Below, in pieces: positions 47,667 through 59,183 of a stretch of DNA of 64,000 bases; position 1 is the first letter of the stretch, and each line of letters begins with the position of its first letter. Below the pieces are notes generated by a model that was given only the letters and a program-made list of their open reading frames with translations, did not search any database and was not told the DNA's origin. Origin of the DNA: Psilocybe azurescens (Eukaryota; Basidiomycota; Agaricomycetes; Agaricales; Agrocybaceae); the NCBI GenBank assembly GCA_023853785.1, contig JAJIRX010000668.1:558001-622000 (forward strand), written 5' to 3'. A program made the translations under genes and the position numbers.

Positions 47667-48488
47667 TGTACTTTACCTCCACCCATATACTCCATGTGGA
47701 ACATATGCAAGTGTTCAGAAAATTATCTTTGATAGGTGGAGTTCAGGTGGACTCCAGGTGGACTTCAAGCAATTCCACTTGAATCCAACTGGAGGCCAGG
47801 TGGAGGCCAGGTGGAGTCCAATTAGAATCCACCTGGGCTCCATACCTGGGTAACAATATTCCAGCTTAGGCCATCAGAGAGCAGACTTATTGAATTTCAC
47901 AAAGTCCAGCTATAGCCAGATTTAAATTGGAATGTATTTTCTTAGAGTAAATTCATGCAAGAATGTATATATAATATATTAAAACTATATACTACATTAT
48001 TATCTATCATATTATCTACTAGCAAAGTTCATCACCACTGAAACATAAAAAAGAAATATATAAAAATATATAAAACAAAAGAAATAAAAGAAAAACATAC
48101 GAAACAGACAAAAAAAAGTAGGCAAGAGGGTACATAGTTGGTTCAAATAAATATAGAAGCACATGAACATGAAAAAAAATGAGAAAACAAGATAAAAAAA
48201 AGAAAAAAAGAAGAAAAAAGGGGGCAAGAGGATGGCCATGTCGCCCCATAGCCCTGCCGTACACATTGTTGTCGTTGTGGTGGCTGTTGTACACATTGTG
48301 GTGGCCTTTGTCCATGTCATGGTGGCCTTTGTACATGTTGTGGTGGCCGTCGTATGCATCCGGCATGTCCATATGTCGTGTTGTCGTGTCTGCTTCGTTT
48401 GTCATACACATTGTTGTTGTTGTTGTGGCTGTCGACACGTCGTTGTCATTGTCATTGTGGCCGTTGTACATGTTGTTGTCATGGCCAT
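47667..48488. repeat. Low-complexity segment between LTR copies
   Basis: Contains the GGTGGACTCC-rich motif block (47740-47840), an A-rich block and a GTCGTTGTGG-type tract (48230-48488). All three occur in the same order at 30.09-31.69 kb, so this is a shorter copy of that dispersed repeat. No coding content is supported. Confidence 0.7.
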
Positions 48489-48696
48489 TGAAAGGGTGTA
48501 ATCTATTCTGAGCTTACAATTCATAGTGAGACACAGAGGCCCTTATTTTTGCAATTGTTATCTGTAATAAACTAGTACATTATACTAGTGAAGGGTAGGA
48601 GACACGCCAGACTATTAGGCTTTGAGGCTTCACTTCCTAGTGGGCCAACGAGCATAGTAGACCTTAAAAACTAACTAAGGTGTAGTGTGGCCTATT

Positions 48697-49101
48697 TGTT
48701 ACGACAAGTGTTTTTCTTTTCTTTTCTTTTTCTTTTCTTTGTCATCCTTCGCATCATTGATACTTCATCATCTGTTCTGATGAACTTCGCTTCCATCATA
48801 TCTATGAAACTCCATCATATCTCTGATGGACTTTTCACTTCTATCTTTTATGATACATCTTTTGATGAACGATTGATCTGTTTCTTCTATTCTTATATAC
48901 ATCTGCTGATGAACATTTTGTCTCGTTTCAACTTGCTGTACAGTTCATAGTATTTATACCAGGAAGGATCCACTGTATTCTTTAGCTAGTTCTTGAGAAT
49001 CCAACCTGCTTAACCTGCTCAACTTGAACTTGAACTTGTTCTTGTAAACAATTGGTGGTTAGATTACGCATACTGCGTGATTCTAACTTGAGATCGTAAC
49101 A
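48697..49101. mobile_element. Short solo LTR (copy 2)
   Basis: 405 bp, starting TGTTACGACA and ending GATCGTAACA (8-bp terminal inver­ted repeat), flanked by CTATT on both sides (48692-48696, 49102-49106). It is the same family as 36523-37006 but sits about 1.2 kb away from that position on the host LTR. Confidence 0.92.
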
Positions 49102-49198
49102 CTATTAATCAGCATTACAAATCAAAGACTACCTTTAGTTTTCTACACAGCTATCAACGCAACCCTAACTGAGTGCCCAAAGCAATTGCCTGTCCCAT

Positions 49199-49768
49199 TG
49201 TTGGATATTGAACTCCCTATCTATCACTGACTGTGTAGCTCAGTGGTAGAGCACTGGCATATATAGCTGGAGGTCATCGGTTCAATTCCACTCCCAGTCA
49301 TTTCTTTTCCAAGGTCACTTGATCAGTGATTCCTAACAACCTGTTGATAACTTAAATGTAATGTTAGACACTCAGCAAATGTAGAAAGCAGCTATACAAT
49401 TGTTCTACCTTAAATGTAATATTAGACACTGTTCAGAACAAGAGTAAGCATCTATACAAAGGTAGTGAAAAGTATGTGTACCTCAGCAAATGTAGAAAGC
49501 AGCTGAGGTACAAAAAGTGAATGCGCAAGTATAAGTGAAAACGAGTGTGATGCAGAGAATGAGCTACATAGGAAGTGGAAGCAATACATTGAACCAAATG
49601 AAGGATTGGTGAGACTAAATGGAGGGAGAGTGGTGATGAAGATATAGGAAGTGATAAAGGCATAAGGTGACTGAAAGGGTGAAGTGCGAAATAGGAAGGA
49701 GGAATCGAGAATGGAAGTGACGTGTCTGTCTAAGAGATGAGTAAGCATAAACAAGCTGTCCTTCAACA
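49199..49768. mobile_element. Second solo LTR family, with tRNA-like sequence
   Basis: 570 bp with TGTTGGATAT and CTTCAACA ends, flanked by CCCAT and CTCAT. The host LTR elsewhere (35350-35380) runs uninterrupted. Near its left end lies a 72-base tRNA-like sequence; the rest includes repeated TTAGACACT and CAGCAAATGTAGAAAGCAGC segments. TG/CA ends suggest a Copia- or Gypsy-type LTR. Confidence 0.8.
49229..49300 (+). tRNA. tRNA-like sequence (cloverleaf with ATA anticodon), probably non-functional
   Basis: A 72-base sequence of canonical layout: acceptor GACTGTG/CCCAGTC with one mismatch, TA at positions 8-9, D arm GCTC-AGTGGTA-GAGC, anticodon stem CTGGC/GCTGG (two G-T pairs), loop ATATATA, variable AGGTC, and a TTCAATT T-loop whose stem has two mismatches. 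The body resembles eukaryotic tRNA-Ala. The ATA anticodon is unusual for eukaryotes. It lies inside a solo LTR, so it is more likely a captured or pseudo-tRNA than a working gene. Confidence 0.5.
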
Positions 49769-51618
49769 CTCATTGATCATGCTATTAGTCCCATGCAAGG
49801 AAGAACTCCTAAGAAATGACCTTGGCTCTTACAAGAGGTAAACACCCATCAGTCTCTTACCAAGCAATTGCCAGGTGATGGAAACCTTATTAATTAGCAA
49901 AAGCAATCACTGTGTCCAGGCCTCACAAAGGCTGTTCACTAAATTAGGCAATCAACTGCTTGGGGATCAGACATCACTGCACCACACAGGGGATCACCCC
50001 ATGGACTGAATGTATTGGCAATTGAAATCTTGTGTACAACTCAGCATATAGTGGTCTACTAGATCCGACTATAAAAACTTGTAATTTGCAATGCAGCCAA
50101 CGTGAGTGAGGGATCGCCCAGTCAGTGATTGCCACATGATACTAGAGGTAACTTGCCTCATGATAAGGGCACCTGCTGTTCCAGGAGATCCTAAACCAAT
50201 AGCAACTGTGCTTGGGAACCTTGGTAGGGTTTCCTAGGAAATATACCCCTAAGTGATCTAGTCCTGACATGCCTTAACCACAAGCCATCTGATAAAATAA
50301 GTTGGGTGATCACTACCCAAGGAGGCACTGCTGCATGGACAACAATGTTATCTTCAAATAAGTGCCATAGCCCAGGCAAACTAGTACTTTCCACTATTAT
50401 AATTGGTGCAGCAAAGGCTAGGCAGCACATGGCCCATTTCCTTCCTTTTTCTTAGTCTCTTTCAATTATCACAAGCTAAAGTATCTATTTAGTCTATAAA
50501 AACAGCCCTGTATCTTAGAATAGGAACCAAGTAATCTACACCCCAGATTTGATATCAGAATTTACTCTGAATAAGAATTCCAGTATTAATACTTTGTGGA
50601 CTAGTGATTTGTGTGATAAGAAACAAACACTACAGTTCACCTTAAGCAATTAGGTGCTATCTGGTTTTGTGAGCAATCACCATTGTTATATTCAATGTCA
50701 GGTCTATTAGACTTGATAAGCAGGCTTTTATAAGTTATCCATGGACTGCCCTGGGGATTGTTAAGTACAGGTTGGACCCTATATGGCTAGTGATTGCTCA
50801 TAGTAACTAGGGACAACTGTCAGAGAACTCCGACTGTTCAGAATGTTGCCTATAGTAAGACTGCCCTGGGGATTGTTAAGTATGGGTTGGAACCCTATAA
50901 AGACTAGGGATTGCTCATAGTAACTAGGGACAACTGTCAGAGAAATCTGACTGTTCAGTATGTTGCCTATAGTAAACTAAGGACTGTGGACTAGTGTGCC
51001 CAGTTGCTTATAGAAACTAAGGATCTACTACATGTCAATATGGGTGATTACTTATAGTGTTTGATAGTTTGAGTTTGGGTTTTATAAAGAGAACTGTTAA
51101 GTGTCCCATGTACACTCGCCCCAAAAGCAATCCCTTGATATTGGTGATCACCCTCACTTTGAGAGATCACCATTGATATTTCAGTGTCTGGTGTGTACTC
51201 GCCTGTCTAAAGAGGCTTCTCTAGCTATTAGTGATCACCTTTAAGCGATTGCCTCAGTCTATACTCAGCCCAACTAGTTATTGTAATAAGCCTTACAAGC
51301 TTACCCTCCCAGATCGAACTGATCAATATAAATATTTGATTGGGTGTTGTGTATTGGGCAATTGCAAAGACACCCTGCACTAAACATCTCAGCAGGTACT
51401 GAGTTGGATGACAACAAAGCCATGGATGTCTATTAGTGATCCCACACTCTTTAGGCTTTTATATAGTTCTTCCTTCAGCTTTGCCTGCAGTAGCTTTCCC
51501 TCTGGGTTTTTATGCACCTGTGCACAGATTTATGTTAACTTCTAATATTTCTAATTTTTTTCTACTAATATTTTGCTTGTTCTTGCTGTTTCATTTTCTT
51601 CTTTGTGGGTGGGGAGAG

Positions 51619-51835
51619 TGTAAGAATGCAGCTGGTCCTTCCATGGTTGGTACATGCTGATGTCCCCTATATATATAAGGGAACATCTCACTTAGGGTTC
51701 TCTCTCTTTTTCCTTTCTTTTCTTCTTCTGCTTGCTCATAGTACATGCTTCCCAAATACATGTCTTGTTTTTGTTCTGTTTGTGTGAGTCACCTCCTTTC
51801 AGTGAGGTTCTGAGTGTTTCCCCTATGGGTTTACA
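51619..51835 (+). repeat. Chromovirus 3' LTR
   Basis: 217 bp, preceded by a purine-rich tract and followed by TATGT, the right target duplication. It pairs with the 5' LTR at 41404-41621. Confidence 0.92.
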
Positions 51836-54572
51836 TATGTGTGCACTCAAGGATGTGCTTATGTGTGTTCTCAAGCAATCTAACCTACACTAACCCCTGG
51901 CTCATAATGAGCACTAATTTACATCTCCCTATACCTTAAAAATAGAGCCCTAGATATACAAGTTTGTTGCTCTCTATGTTTTGAGCACTAGTAGATACAA
52001 TAGTGCAGAGTGGTGTACATCTACACCTGTGTGTTTTAGCACCATGTCTGCTGTTGCATGATAATAAAAGATTCAAAAATATACACCAACCACCTAACAT
52101 AACCAGCCACACTAACCCTGTAACCTAACCCAGATTGCACTACTGCATTGAGAAATGGATACCTAAGCCCTAGATCTAACCTTCTAACCCCAAACCTCCT
52201 AGTCTAACTATCTAACAATGTCTAACATAACTAAAAGCAGTATTAAAAATATTTATGGTAATTGGGAAATTGCCTGAGGTACTAAAAAAATTAACAAAAA
52301 TGCACTCAATAGGAATTGAACTATTGAGTACACAACAAATAACTTGCACCTGTAACTACTCTACCTAACCAGCATTTATCCCTAACGGTTATAAGTAACT
52401 ATCTATCTTTAAATTGTATATATTTCCTTTTAAGGAATGTGAGAGAGTGGGAGAGGAACACCAGTTTCCCAAAGGGCCTGTCCAGTTAGCAAGTTCCAAA
52501 CAAGAGCTTAGACTTAATTTGGGATTGGTGCCATTCCAGCTGGATATATGGTGTAAAACACTTATTCATCACCAAGTTGTGACTAACAGGTGTAGCAGGG
52601 CCAAAACTTCATAAAATCCTTGTTGGTCAAGCCATTTGACACAGACCCATGAGAGGCTCAAAACTGGTTGTCTCACTTGCTTTGTTTCTTCAATTCCAAA
52701 TATAAATATGTAAAATTTAAGGGTACATATATGATTAATTACAAACAATAAATGTATATGCCAGTTTGGCCAAGTGGTTCTCACCTTAAGTCATTTGTTC
52801 TATGCTTGATGGTTCAATTCCTGCAGAGTTCATTTTTAATTTTTTCAAATCATACTTAAGATTACTCTAAGGCCCTATTTGGGATCTGGGCCATCTCTCA
52901 GTTTGGGTGGGTTAAGTTAGGCACATGTCCTTAAAAAGGAGATTGAGCCTTTGATACCAAATACAACCAATTTCATGTGATTTTCCCAATTTTTACCCAC
53001 TTGTCACCTCTTGTCACATATTTTCTGCTGGCTCATTGTCTGTCGTCATCGTCCCTTAAGCGTTGTCATTATGAACTTGTCAATGAGCTTCAATTTTTGG
53101 TTTGTTACAGGCACATTGTGAAAAAAAGACTTAAAAATAATATCAAAATTATAACCCATGGCTCTTTACTTGAAATATGGGTGAGATAACAATATATAGA
53201 GGCTCATTGAAAATGACAGGGGGCAGGTGGGAGGGAGACAAGGTACTCAGGGTGGTGGAGCGAACATGCCCTTCAGCCTGATCGTTCTCGTGATGTGACC
53301 AATGTGGTCACAATATCATAAAACCTATGGAGCAAATCACCTGGTCACCACTACTTTTGTACAACCGAAATTGGTCTCCAAAATCTCACCCGTTTTCTTA
53401 TCCCTCTGACAGAAATGCTTAGATTTACAATAGGAACAAAACTGTCAGACAGATTTCCAAAATTTGCAAAACTGACGGAGTTTCTTTTGTTGTGAATTTG
53501 GTCAGATCACGTGGAGATACCACATATAGTATACTTGGCTTGATGGCCATTGCTTTGCATGGCGTGAACGAGTCCTTTTGTGGGACTGATTTGAACCATC
53601 CTTGCTCACTTATGCTTATACTTTTATCATCAAAAATTTATAATTACATATACTGAACAATTCATTATGCACAATACCAAAAAATAGAGAAAAAGGAGCC
53701 ATTTTACTATGTGGGGCCATATTTTACCATCCTTCCTCACACTTTATGGCTTCAAAAAATTATAAGCTATATAATGAATGACCTGCTATGCACAATGCAA
53801 AAACTGGAGAAAAGAGAGCTATTTTGTGATGTCAGAGCCTGATTTTGCACTTTTTAGCACATTCATTACAATATTTTGGCTCTTACATTGAACATAAAAA
53901 TATAAAAATTCAGATTAATGTTCATATGAGCTGTCTATATGAGAGTGCTAAAAATTAGATTTAACAAAGCTGCAGTTGTGAAGTTATAAATGAAAAGTGT
54001 CAATTTACAAACACTGGTGATAGTACAATCAAAATGCTGGATGACAAATGCAACGGAATTCAGAATTCATGTCATGTTATCAAAGCAATGGAAGGAGTTG
54101 AGACTTGAGTGTGGTTCCACTTGCCCATTGAGTATGGGAGATTGTGCCAAGTAAAACCAGGGCTTTGTAAGGCAAATAAAGCAAGAAAACTTATGCAAAA
54201 ATCATGTGCAGATTGCAATGAGTTTCTTTGATGAAGTACATGTGAGTACACCCAAGTGTTTCTTCCTCACCACCTCAGGAAGAATCCATAACATTGCACC
54301 CACTCACCTCCCAATTATATTAGAATTTTCCTAATACTTTCAGTGTGTGTCTGTGTGCAGATACTTAAAGGTCTCCTTCTAGCTTCTTACTAGTGAGTCA
54401 ACTACACTACAACACATGCTCAAGGTGACTATATAGGCTAACCACAACATAACACGTCTGGTTTGCATCTCAACTTCAAGTGGCATAGAATCACGTGACC
54501 TGAACCCTATGCAGTCACTTTCCCAACCACACGGAATCACGAGATTCTGCCTCCTCAAATCATCTGACTCGC
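51836..54572. other. AT-rich intergenic region with two tRNA-like motifs
   Basis: No protein gene is supported. The minus strand at about 52312-52385 has TAGGTAGAGTAG followed by CAATAGTTCAATTCCTATTG, a T-arm-like hairpin. The plus strand at about 52758-52832 has TTTGGCCAAGTGG and ATGGTTCAATTCC, resembling Pol III A and B boxes. Both are incomplete as tRNAs and could be heads of SINEs or pseudo-tRNAs. Confidence 0.4.
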
Positions 54573-55101
54573 TAGTCCTTTTTTTTACGACACCGTCCAA
54601 ACCGTGTCAGGAAGTTCTTATGTAATCTTCGGAGCTTGAATTATTGACGTGTCTAGTAGACGACAACACAGATAATTCAAGCCTTTTGAAAGGTATAGCA
54701 CATTTATTTGGCTTGAATAATAGATGGTTTAAATTTTGCGTTGAGAGGAGGAGTTTTGCGGCAGCTTTCAATCCGGTGCAGACTGAGCAGAAAGTCGCTT
54801 ACATAATCTTTTGACTTTGCCTTGAGCCGGACGCATGGGTGTCCAGCACTTCCACATCTGTTTGAAAGCTCTCAAAATTTGCATGAATGTTGATTGAAAC
54901 CTTCTAAAAGTTTCTCTCTCCAAATTGTCTTTATAGATCTTTTTCTTGTCAAGCAAAGTGCGCGCGATCCTATTTTCAAAGTCCGAAGATTATATAACAA
55001 CTTTCTGACACGGTTCGGAGGGCGTGGTAAAAAACAGACTTCATATATCGTGAGCCGTAGGGTACATCACATATATCGAAGTCTGTCTAGGAGAGACGAT
55101 A
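54573..55101. mobile_element. 0.53-kb TIR element, copy 2
   Basis: Close relative of 26303-26828, over the full length, with the same TAGTCC start and a slightly altered end (GACGATA). It is flanked by GACTCGC direct repeats (54566-54572 and 55102-55108). Like copy 1 it has no coding capacity, and its conserved ends suggest past mobilisation in trans. Confidence 0.85.
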
Positions 55102-55109
55102 GACTCGCT

Positions 55110-55680
55110 GATTACGAAGCGGATCATTCGGCAAAAATAAATCGGGAGAAGCCGATTTTACAAAAGCAATTCACGTTTACGTCACGTTATTAAAGACAAA
55201 ACAGGAAATATATTCGCACAAAGATAGATTCTTGACATTGCGCCCTCGCTGGGTCCCTGTGTAAAGAACGAGTCTTTACTTACGTAAAGGACTCGTAATG
55301 TAATCTTATCTTACTATCAAATCGACAGGCAACTATCTCTGGAACCCGTTGGTGTGAGACATATTTCCTGGAACTGAAGTCCTTTACATGTTTCTGAGCA
55401 GCTTTGGCCGTGAACAGTAAAAATTTCTCTGCCTGCGGCACCTGCGGCACCTGCCCGCCCGCTCACCTCAGTGTGATTAGCAATTTTTTACCTTGACCGA
55501 TTTGGCCACTGTCACAAAGTAGCGGTGACTAGATGACTCGCTCCATAACCAAACTGACAAAAACCAAGGTCAGAGTTGAGTTAGGGGTTAGAGCTTAGTA
55601 TCTGTTTGTCCTTGCGCGGTAGCGCATTCTCAGTTAGGGGTAATTCTTATGAATATTTATGTACGTGAAATGGTGGGTAG
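55110..55680. other. Intergenic, no gene supported
   Basis: Includes a perfect-looking inverted pair GAGTCTTTACTTACGTAAAGGACTC-like around 55270-55297 (arms GAGTC(C)TTTAC / GTAAAGGACTC). Otherwise no structure or frame stands out. Confidence 0.4.
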
Positions 55681-55682
55681 TG

Positions 55683-58095
55683 TACTATATGCAAGAGACA
55701 TGTTTACGACTACAACGTGGTCAATACAGACGAAAACCCCCTCCAGTTTAATGCAGCAAGCCTAGCTGTAAAAGATTTGCAACTGAGCAATTCAAGCGAT
55801 GCAATCCCTGCCGCAATCGTCAAACAAGGTTGGTCCAACAGAGCCGTTCAAGGCAAAAAATTGTCGAAGCACCAAGCACAGCAGACGCGTCAAAAGCGAG
55901 AAAACGCGCCCGGGAAGGGGGCCCTCCAGTGGCAGGAAGACCTTCTCAACGTACAAGGTCTCCAAGTCCTGCTTTGGTCCAAGAAAACCCAGGAATAATG
56001 TCCGACGATGGCAATAATAACGAAGATGGAATGCCTTTTATGGACCTTAGTGAGGACGTCAGTTATGACATTGAAATGCTATCGGATATACAATCACATA
56101 CCTCTCAGGTTGTAGAGGACTATATGGATGCAGAGGACCTGTTTCAAGACTTACGTGCTCAGTTTAACGCAAGCTCACATGTCAACTTCCATGGTACATA
56201 CACAATTGAGGAGGACGATCTTGTAACGCTAAATGAATGTACCCATATACTCGCCCAGGAGCTATGGAAACTTGCTGGATGCAGATTCATGTCAGTACAT
56301 TATTGAAAGTGCAATAGAACAAAAACTAACCAATTAAAAAGTGTCCTGTGACAATCGTCCACTAAAAGGAGGGCATATGACACGGTTTGATGTAGCCAGG
56401 ATAAACATCGGAAGAAGCCTTCGAAAAAATCAGAGCAGCCAGATGTTAAACATCGCGATGCCGAATGAAGCGGTATCCACGTAAAAGTGCAATGTTGGTC
56501 AAGTACGACAAAACAAGCATGGCAGCCAGCATATCTTCATACGGTTGCATGTTCGAATGCCTCTCGAAGCCCTCCAGATCATTCAAGAAAAGGCAGAATG
56601 GACGTCGATGATTGTGAGGGGGATATACTCGACAATGAACAGCCTCCTCTCATCGAACCGCTGCCAGAAACTGCAGCTCGCGTGGGCCCACAGTTATCTG
56701 CTCGACCACCCACCGCGGCACATCCACCTGCCGCTCAGAGTCAACAATTACCACTACTCAGCGACATGACAAACTTACTTTGAATAAAGTTGCGGATGCC
56801 AAATGTTGCTTCCGCGGTCGGTCGTGTCATTTGTGGTGCAGGATTTAGGATATCGATCCCAGCGATGCATCCTCCAATAATCGAGGAACAGGAAGGGGTG
56901 GCGGCACTGGGCGGATCTGCAGAAAATGAACAGTCAAGTGTTAGCGACGACGACGACGACGAAAAGCGAGGACAGCATACCTTTGCCCTCCTCTCTATCG
57001 CGATACCATCACCAACATGATCGAGCGGTACTACTGCGCCCATCCTATAATCCCTGGATGCGGCCCTCCAGATCCTAAACTAATAGAAAGATGGGCTGTT
57101 CAGCGCATGTACGACTTCTGTGTGAAGCACGAGCTACCTGAGGTGTGGGTCTACCTTTGGCAGAATTGGTACCGTGCAGGCTGTTGTTGCGAGCTCTGGG
57201 CTCGATGCGCTCATATATTGATACCGGTCTTGAATACTACAATGATATTGTAGAGCCAGTAAGTCAATTATCGTATCAAAGATTTTTAAAACAAAACTTA
57301 CAACGACGGCAGCTGGCGACGAATTAAGCATCCTTTCCTCCATCACTTCCACATGCCCAGATGTGGTTTGCTGGTCTAGATCCTCATTACGAAGCTGGGC
57401 CAACATATTATAGAAAGCTCGATCGATTGTTAAAGAGCAGGCCCGTCACCGCGAGTTGTCGAGTTGGCGGAACGGGTTCGAGAAAATGTGGCGAAAGCTA
57501 GAGAAAAATGCAATTACAATGCCAATTAATGACACGTATAAACCAAAAGTTAAGGAATGGGTATGCACCTGTCCAGCATTTGCTATCAGTCGCTTCCTAG
57601 TCTGCAAGCACCTCATTTAACGGATACATCCGTCCCGCTTATTTTCTTCCTTGAAGCTGAGCGCTTTCGTGAACCACCCTTCTTGAGGCACAAAACCTTG
57701 AGGCCATCTGTGGAGTATTGTAGTGACTCGACAACGTTTGCCATGTATCCTGATGAAGAAACGAATGAGAATCCTGATTTGGGGGTGAAGATGATGACAA
57801 CGAGAAAGGCCCTGCCAACGAGGATAAGGGGGATGAAGGAACTCACCAACACAATGGCCGCAAGTTCGAGGAGGCCCTGATGGACAATATCAACCTCATC
57901 GCGGAATTCACAGCCGGCCTAAAACACCAGGCCCAATTCCGTGATTGGCGGATGCTCAACGCTCTCCAGCGAGAGGGTGCAGGATTCCTGTGGCTTGCAA
58001 AAGCGTGTATGGAGAAGGAAAGGAGGATGAACTCGACGAGGAATCTTCCTGCCGGGCACAGCCCCAATCATCCAGATTGGCTGGGTCGAGACTAA
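55683..58095 (+). pseudogene. Mutator-like (MULE) SWIM-finger protein, copy 1, broken
   Basis: In order: QFNAASLAVKDLQLSNSSDA and GKKLSKHQAQQTRQK (N-terminus); VSYDIEMLSDIQSHTSQVVE and FHGTYTIEEDDLVTLNEC; a FAR1-like basic zinc region GGHTTRF-type with RYPRKSAMLVKYD; PIIPGCGPPDPKLIERWAVQ and VWVYLWQNWYRAG; a SWIM finger VKEWVCTCPAFAISRFLVC-KH near 57550-57615; and a tail NINLIAEFTAGLKHQAQF to KACMEKERRMNSTR. The MULE catalytic core between the FAR1-like and PIIPG parts is missing. Several shifts and stops divide it. It resembles Agaricomycete SWIM proteins derived from Mutator transposons. Confidence 0.75.
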
Positions 58096-58224
58096 CCGTC
58101 TGTCGGGTTTTGACCAATCGAAAAACGGTCTGCCAGTTTGGATCCTCTCATGAATGTGTGTCGAATGGCTAGACCGATAAGAATTTTATGAATTTATGAC
58201 CCTGCTACACCCGTTAGTCACAAC

Positions 58225-59183
58225 GGACAGTGATTAAGTGTTTTGCACCATACATCAACCCAGAATTGCACCAGTCGAATACAGCCCTCGTTTGGAACAT
58301 ACTAAGCGGACAAGCCCTTATTGCTGGGAGTCGAGGTTACGATGCAGCCAGGTCGACAATTGTGATTCGTCGCATCATTATCATGAAATTTCCATTCGAC
58401 CGGATATGCGGCGTGATCTTAGAAAGTTCGAAGCAGGGATGGGAGACGGGAGATGCGGACAAGATTGGAAAGCTGCGCAAGTTGTTGAATGTTGTTATTT
58501 TGGAACTACGCAAATTGTGAGCGCAGAGATTGTTTGCATAACACTCACTCATCTTTGACCTCCTTCTCTCCGGGTTGTGGTCACAAATCGAACGATTGAC
58601 CAACGGTTCACGACTTCGATACCTCGTTCTTTCCAGGCTCCCAGGACTCATTCAGTTATGATTCTAGCTTCCTACGTGAAACATGATCTTACTCCTTCAT
58701 ATCGACCATTGCCCATTCTATAACATTCTCCAACGACTCAACAATCGAATTTTAGCTCTGTACAACCACTCGAAACGCCAATGACAACATTTGACTCATG
58801 CCACATGTCGGCTTTCGGATTGGATTTTCAGGGATCTTCTGGCGGTGGCTGGCTGGTACTGGAGGGTGGGGGATGTTGGATCCTCACATGGGGGAAATTT
58901 GGTTCGTCTTTCGCCCACTTCTCACTGCCATTTCACAATGGTTCGGGCGCAGATATGCAGCGGGATGTGTCGGGACGACAGTTCATTGCCTCGCATCTAT
59001 CGTATTGATTTAGGTATTTCCCACTGAGGAGTACGTTTGTCAATCTGCCGTCAATGCAAGCGCTCGTTCTTTTCGTTCAACTCGCACATGATGGCAGCAT
59101 TCTCGTTCTCTGGCGTCGCAATCGTCTTCTATCTTCTTCTGTCTTGCCTGTGGATCCCTCCTATGCTGTGGACTTCCCTCCCC
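58225..59183 (+). repeat. Dispersed repeat R, copy 2
   Basis: Plus-strand counterpart of 25.48-27.0 kb (minus). It runs uninterrupted through the position where copy 1 holds the 0.53-kb TIR element. Its first 300 bases also match 61430-61673. The three reading frames give competing short ORFs with no recognised domain. Confidence 0.75.

Larger units (their letters stand above)
48489..51391. mobile_element. Complete long LTR carrying two nested solo LTRs
   Basis: Full counterpart of 35066-37481, with the same TG start and CATCTCA end. Its right flank is the rest of the chromovirus chromodomain. It is interrupted at 48697-49101 and 49199-49768 by solo LTRs of two different families, each with a 5-bp target duplication. 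No matching target duplication frames the whole 47466-51391 block, so the original insertion has been rearranged. Confidence 0.85.
41404..51835 (+). mobile_element. Ty3/Gypsy chromovirus, decayed, with nested LTR insertion
   Basis: Paired LTRs of 218 and 217 bp (41404-41621, 51619-51835) start TGTAAG and end TTTACA; the flanks are CATGT and TATGT, a target duplication with one change. A purine-rich tract, GTGGGTGGGGAGAG, ends right before the 3' LTR. The internal region carries gag then pol in the order protease, reverse transcriptase, RNase H, integrase, chromodomain, which defines a chromovirus. A 3.9-kb insertion (47466-51391) splits the chromodomain. Many stops make it inactive. Confidence 0.92.

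Noticed and set aside
48012..48511. ORFs rich in Phe or Thr/Met around the A-rich block
   Set aside because: Simple-sequence frames over poly-A/T and GTTGTGG tracts.
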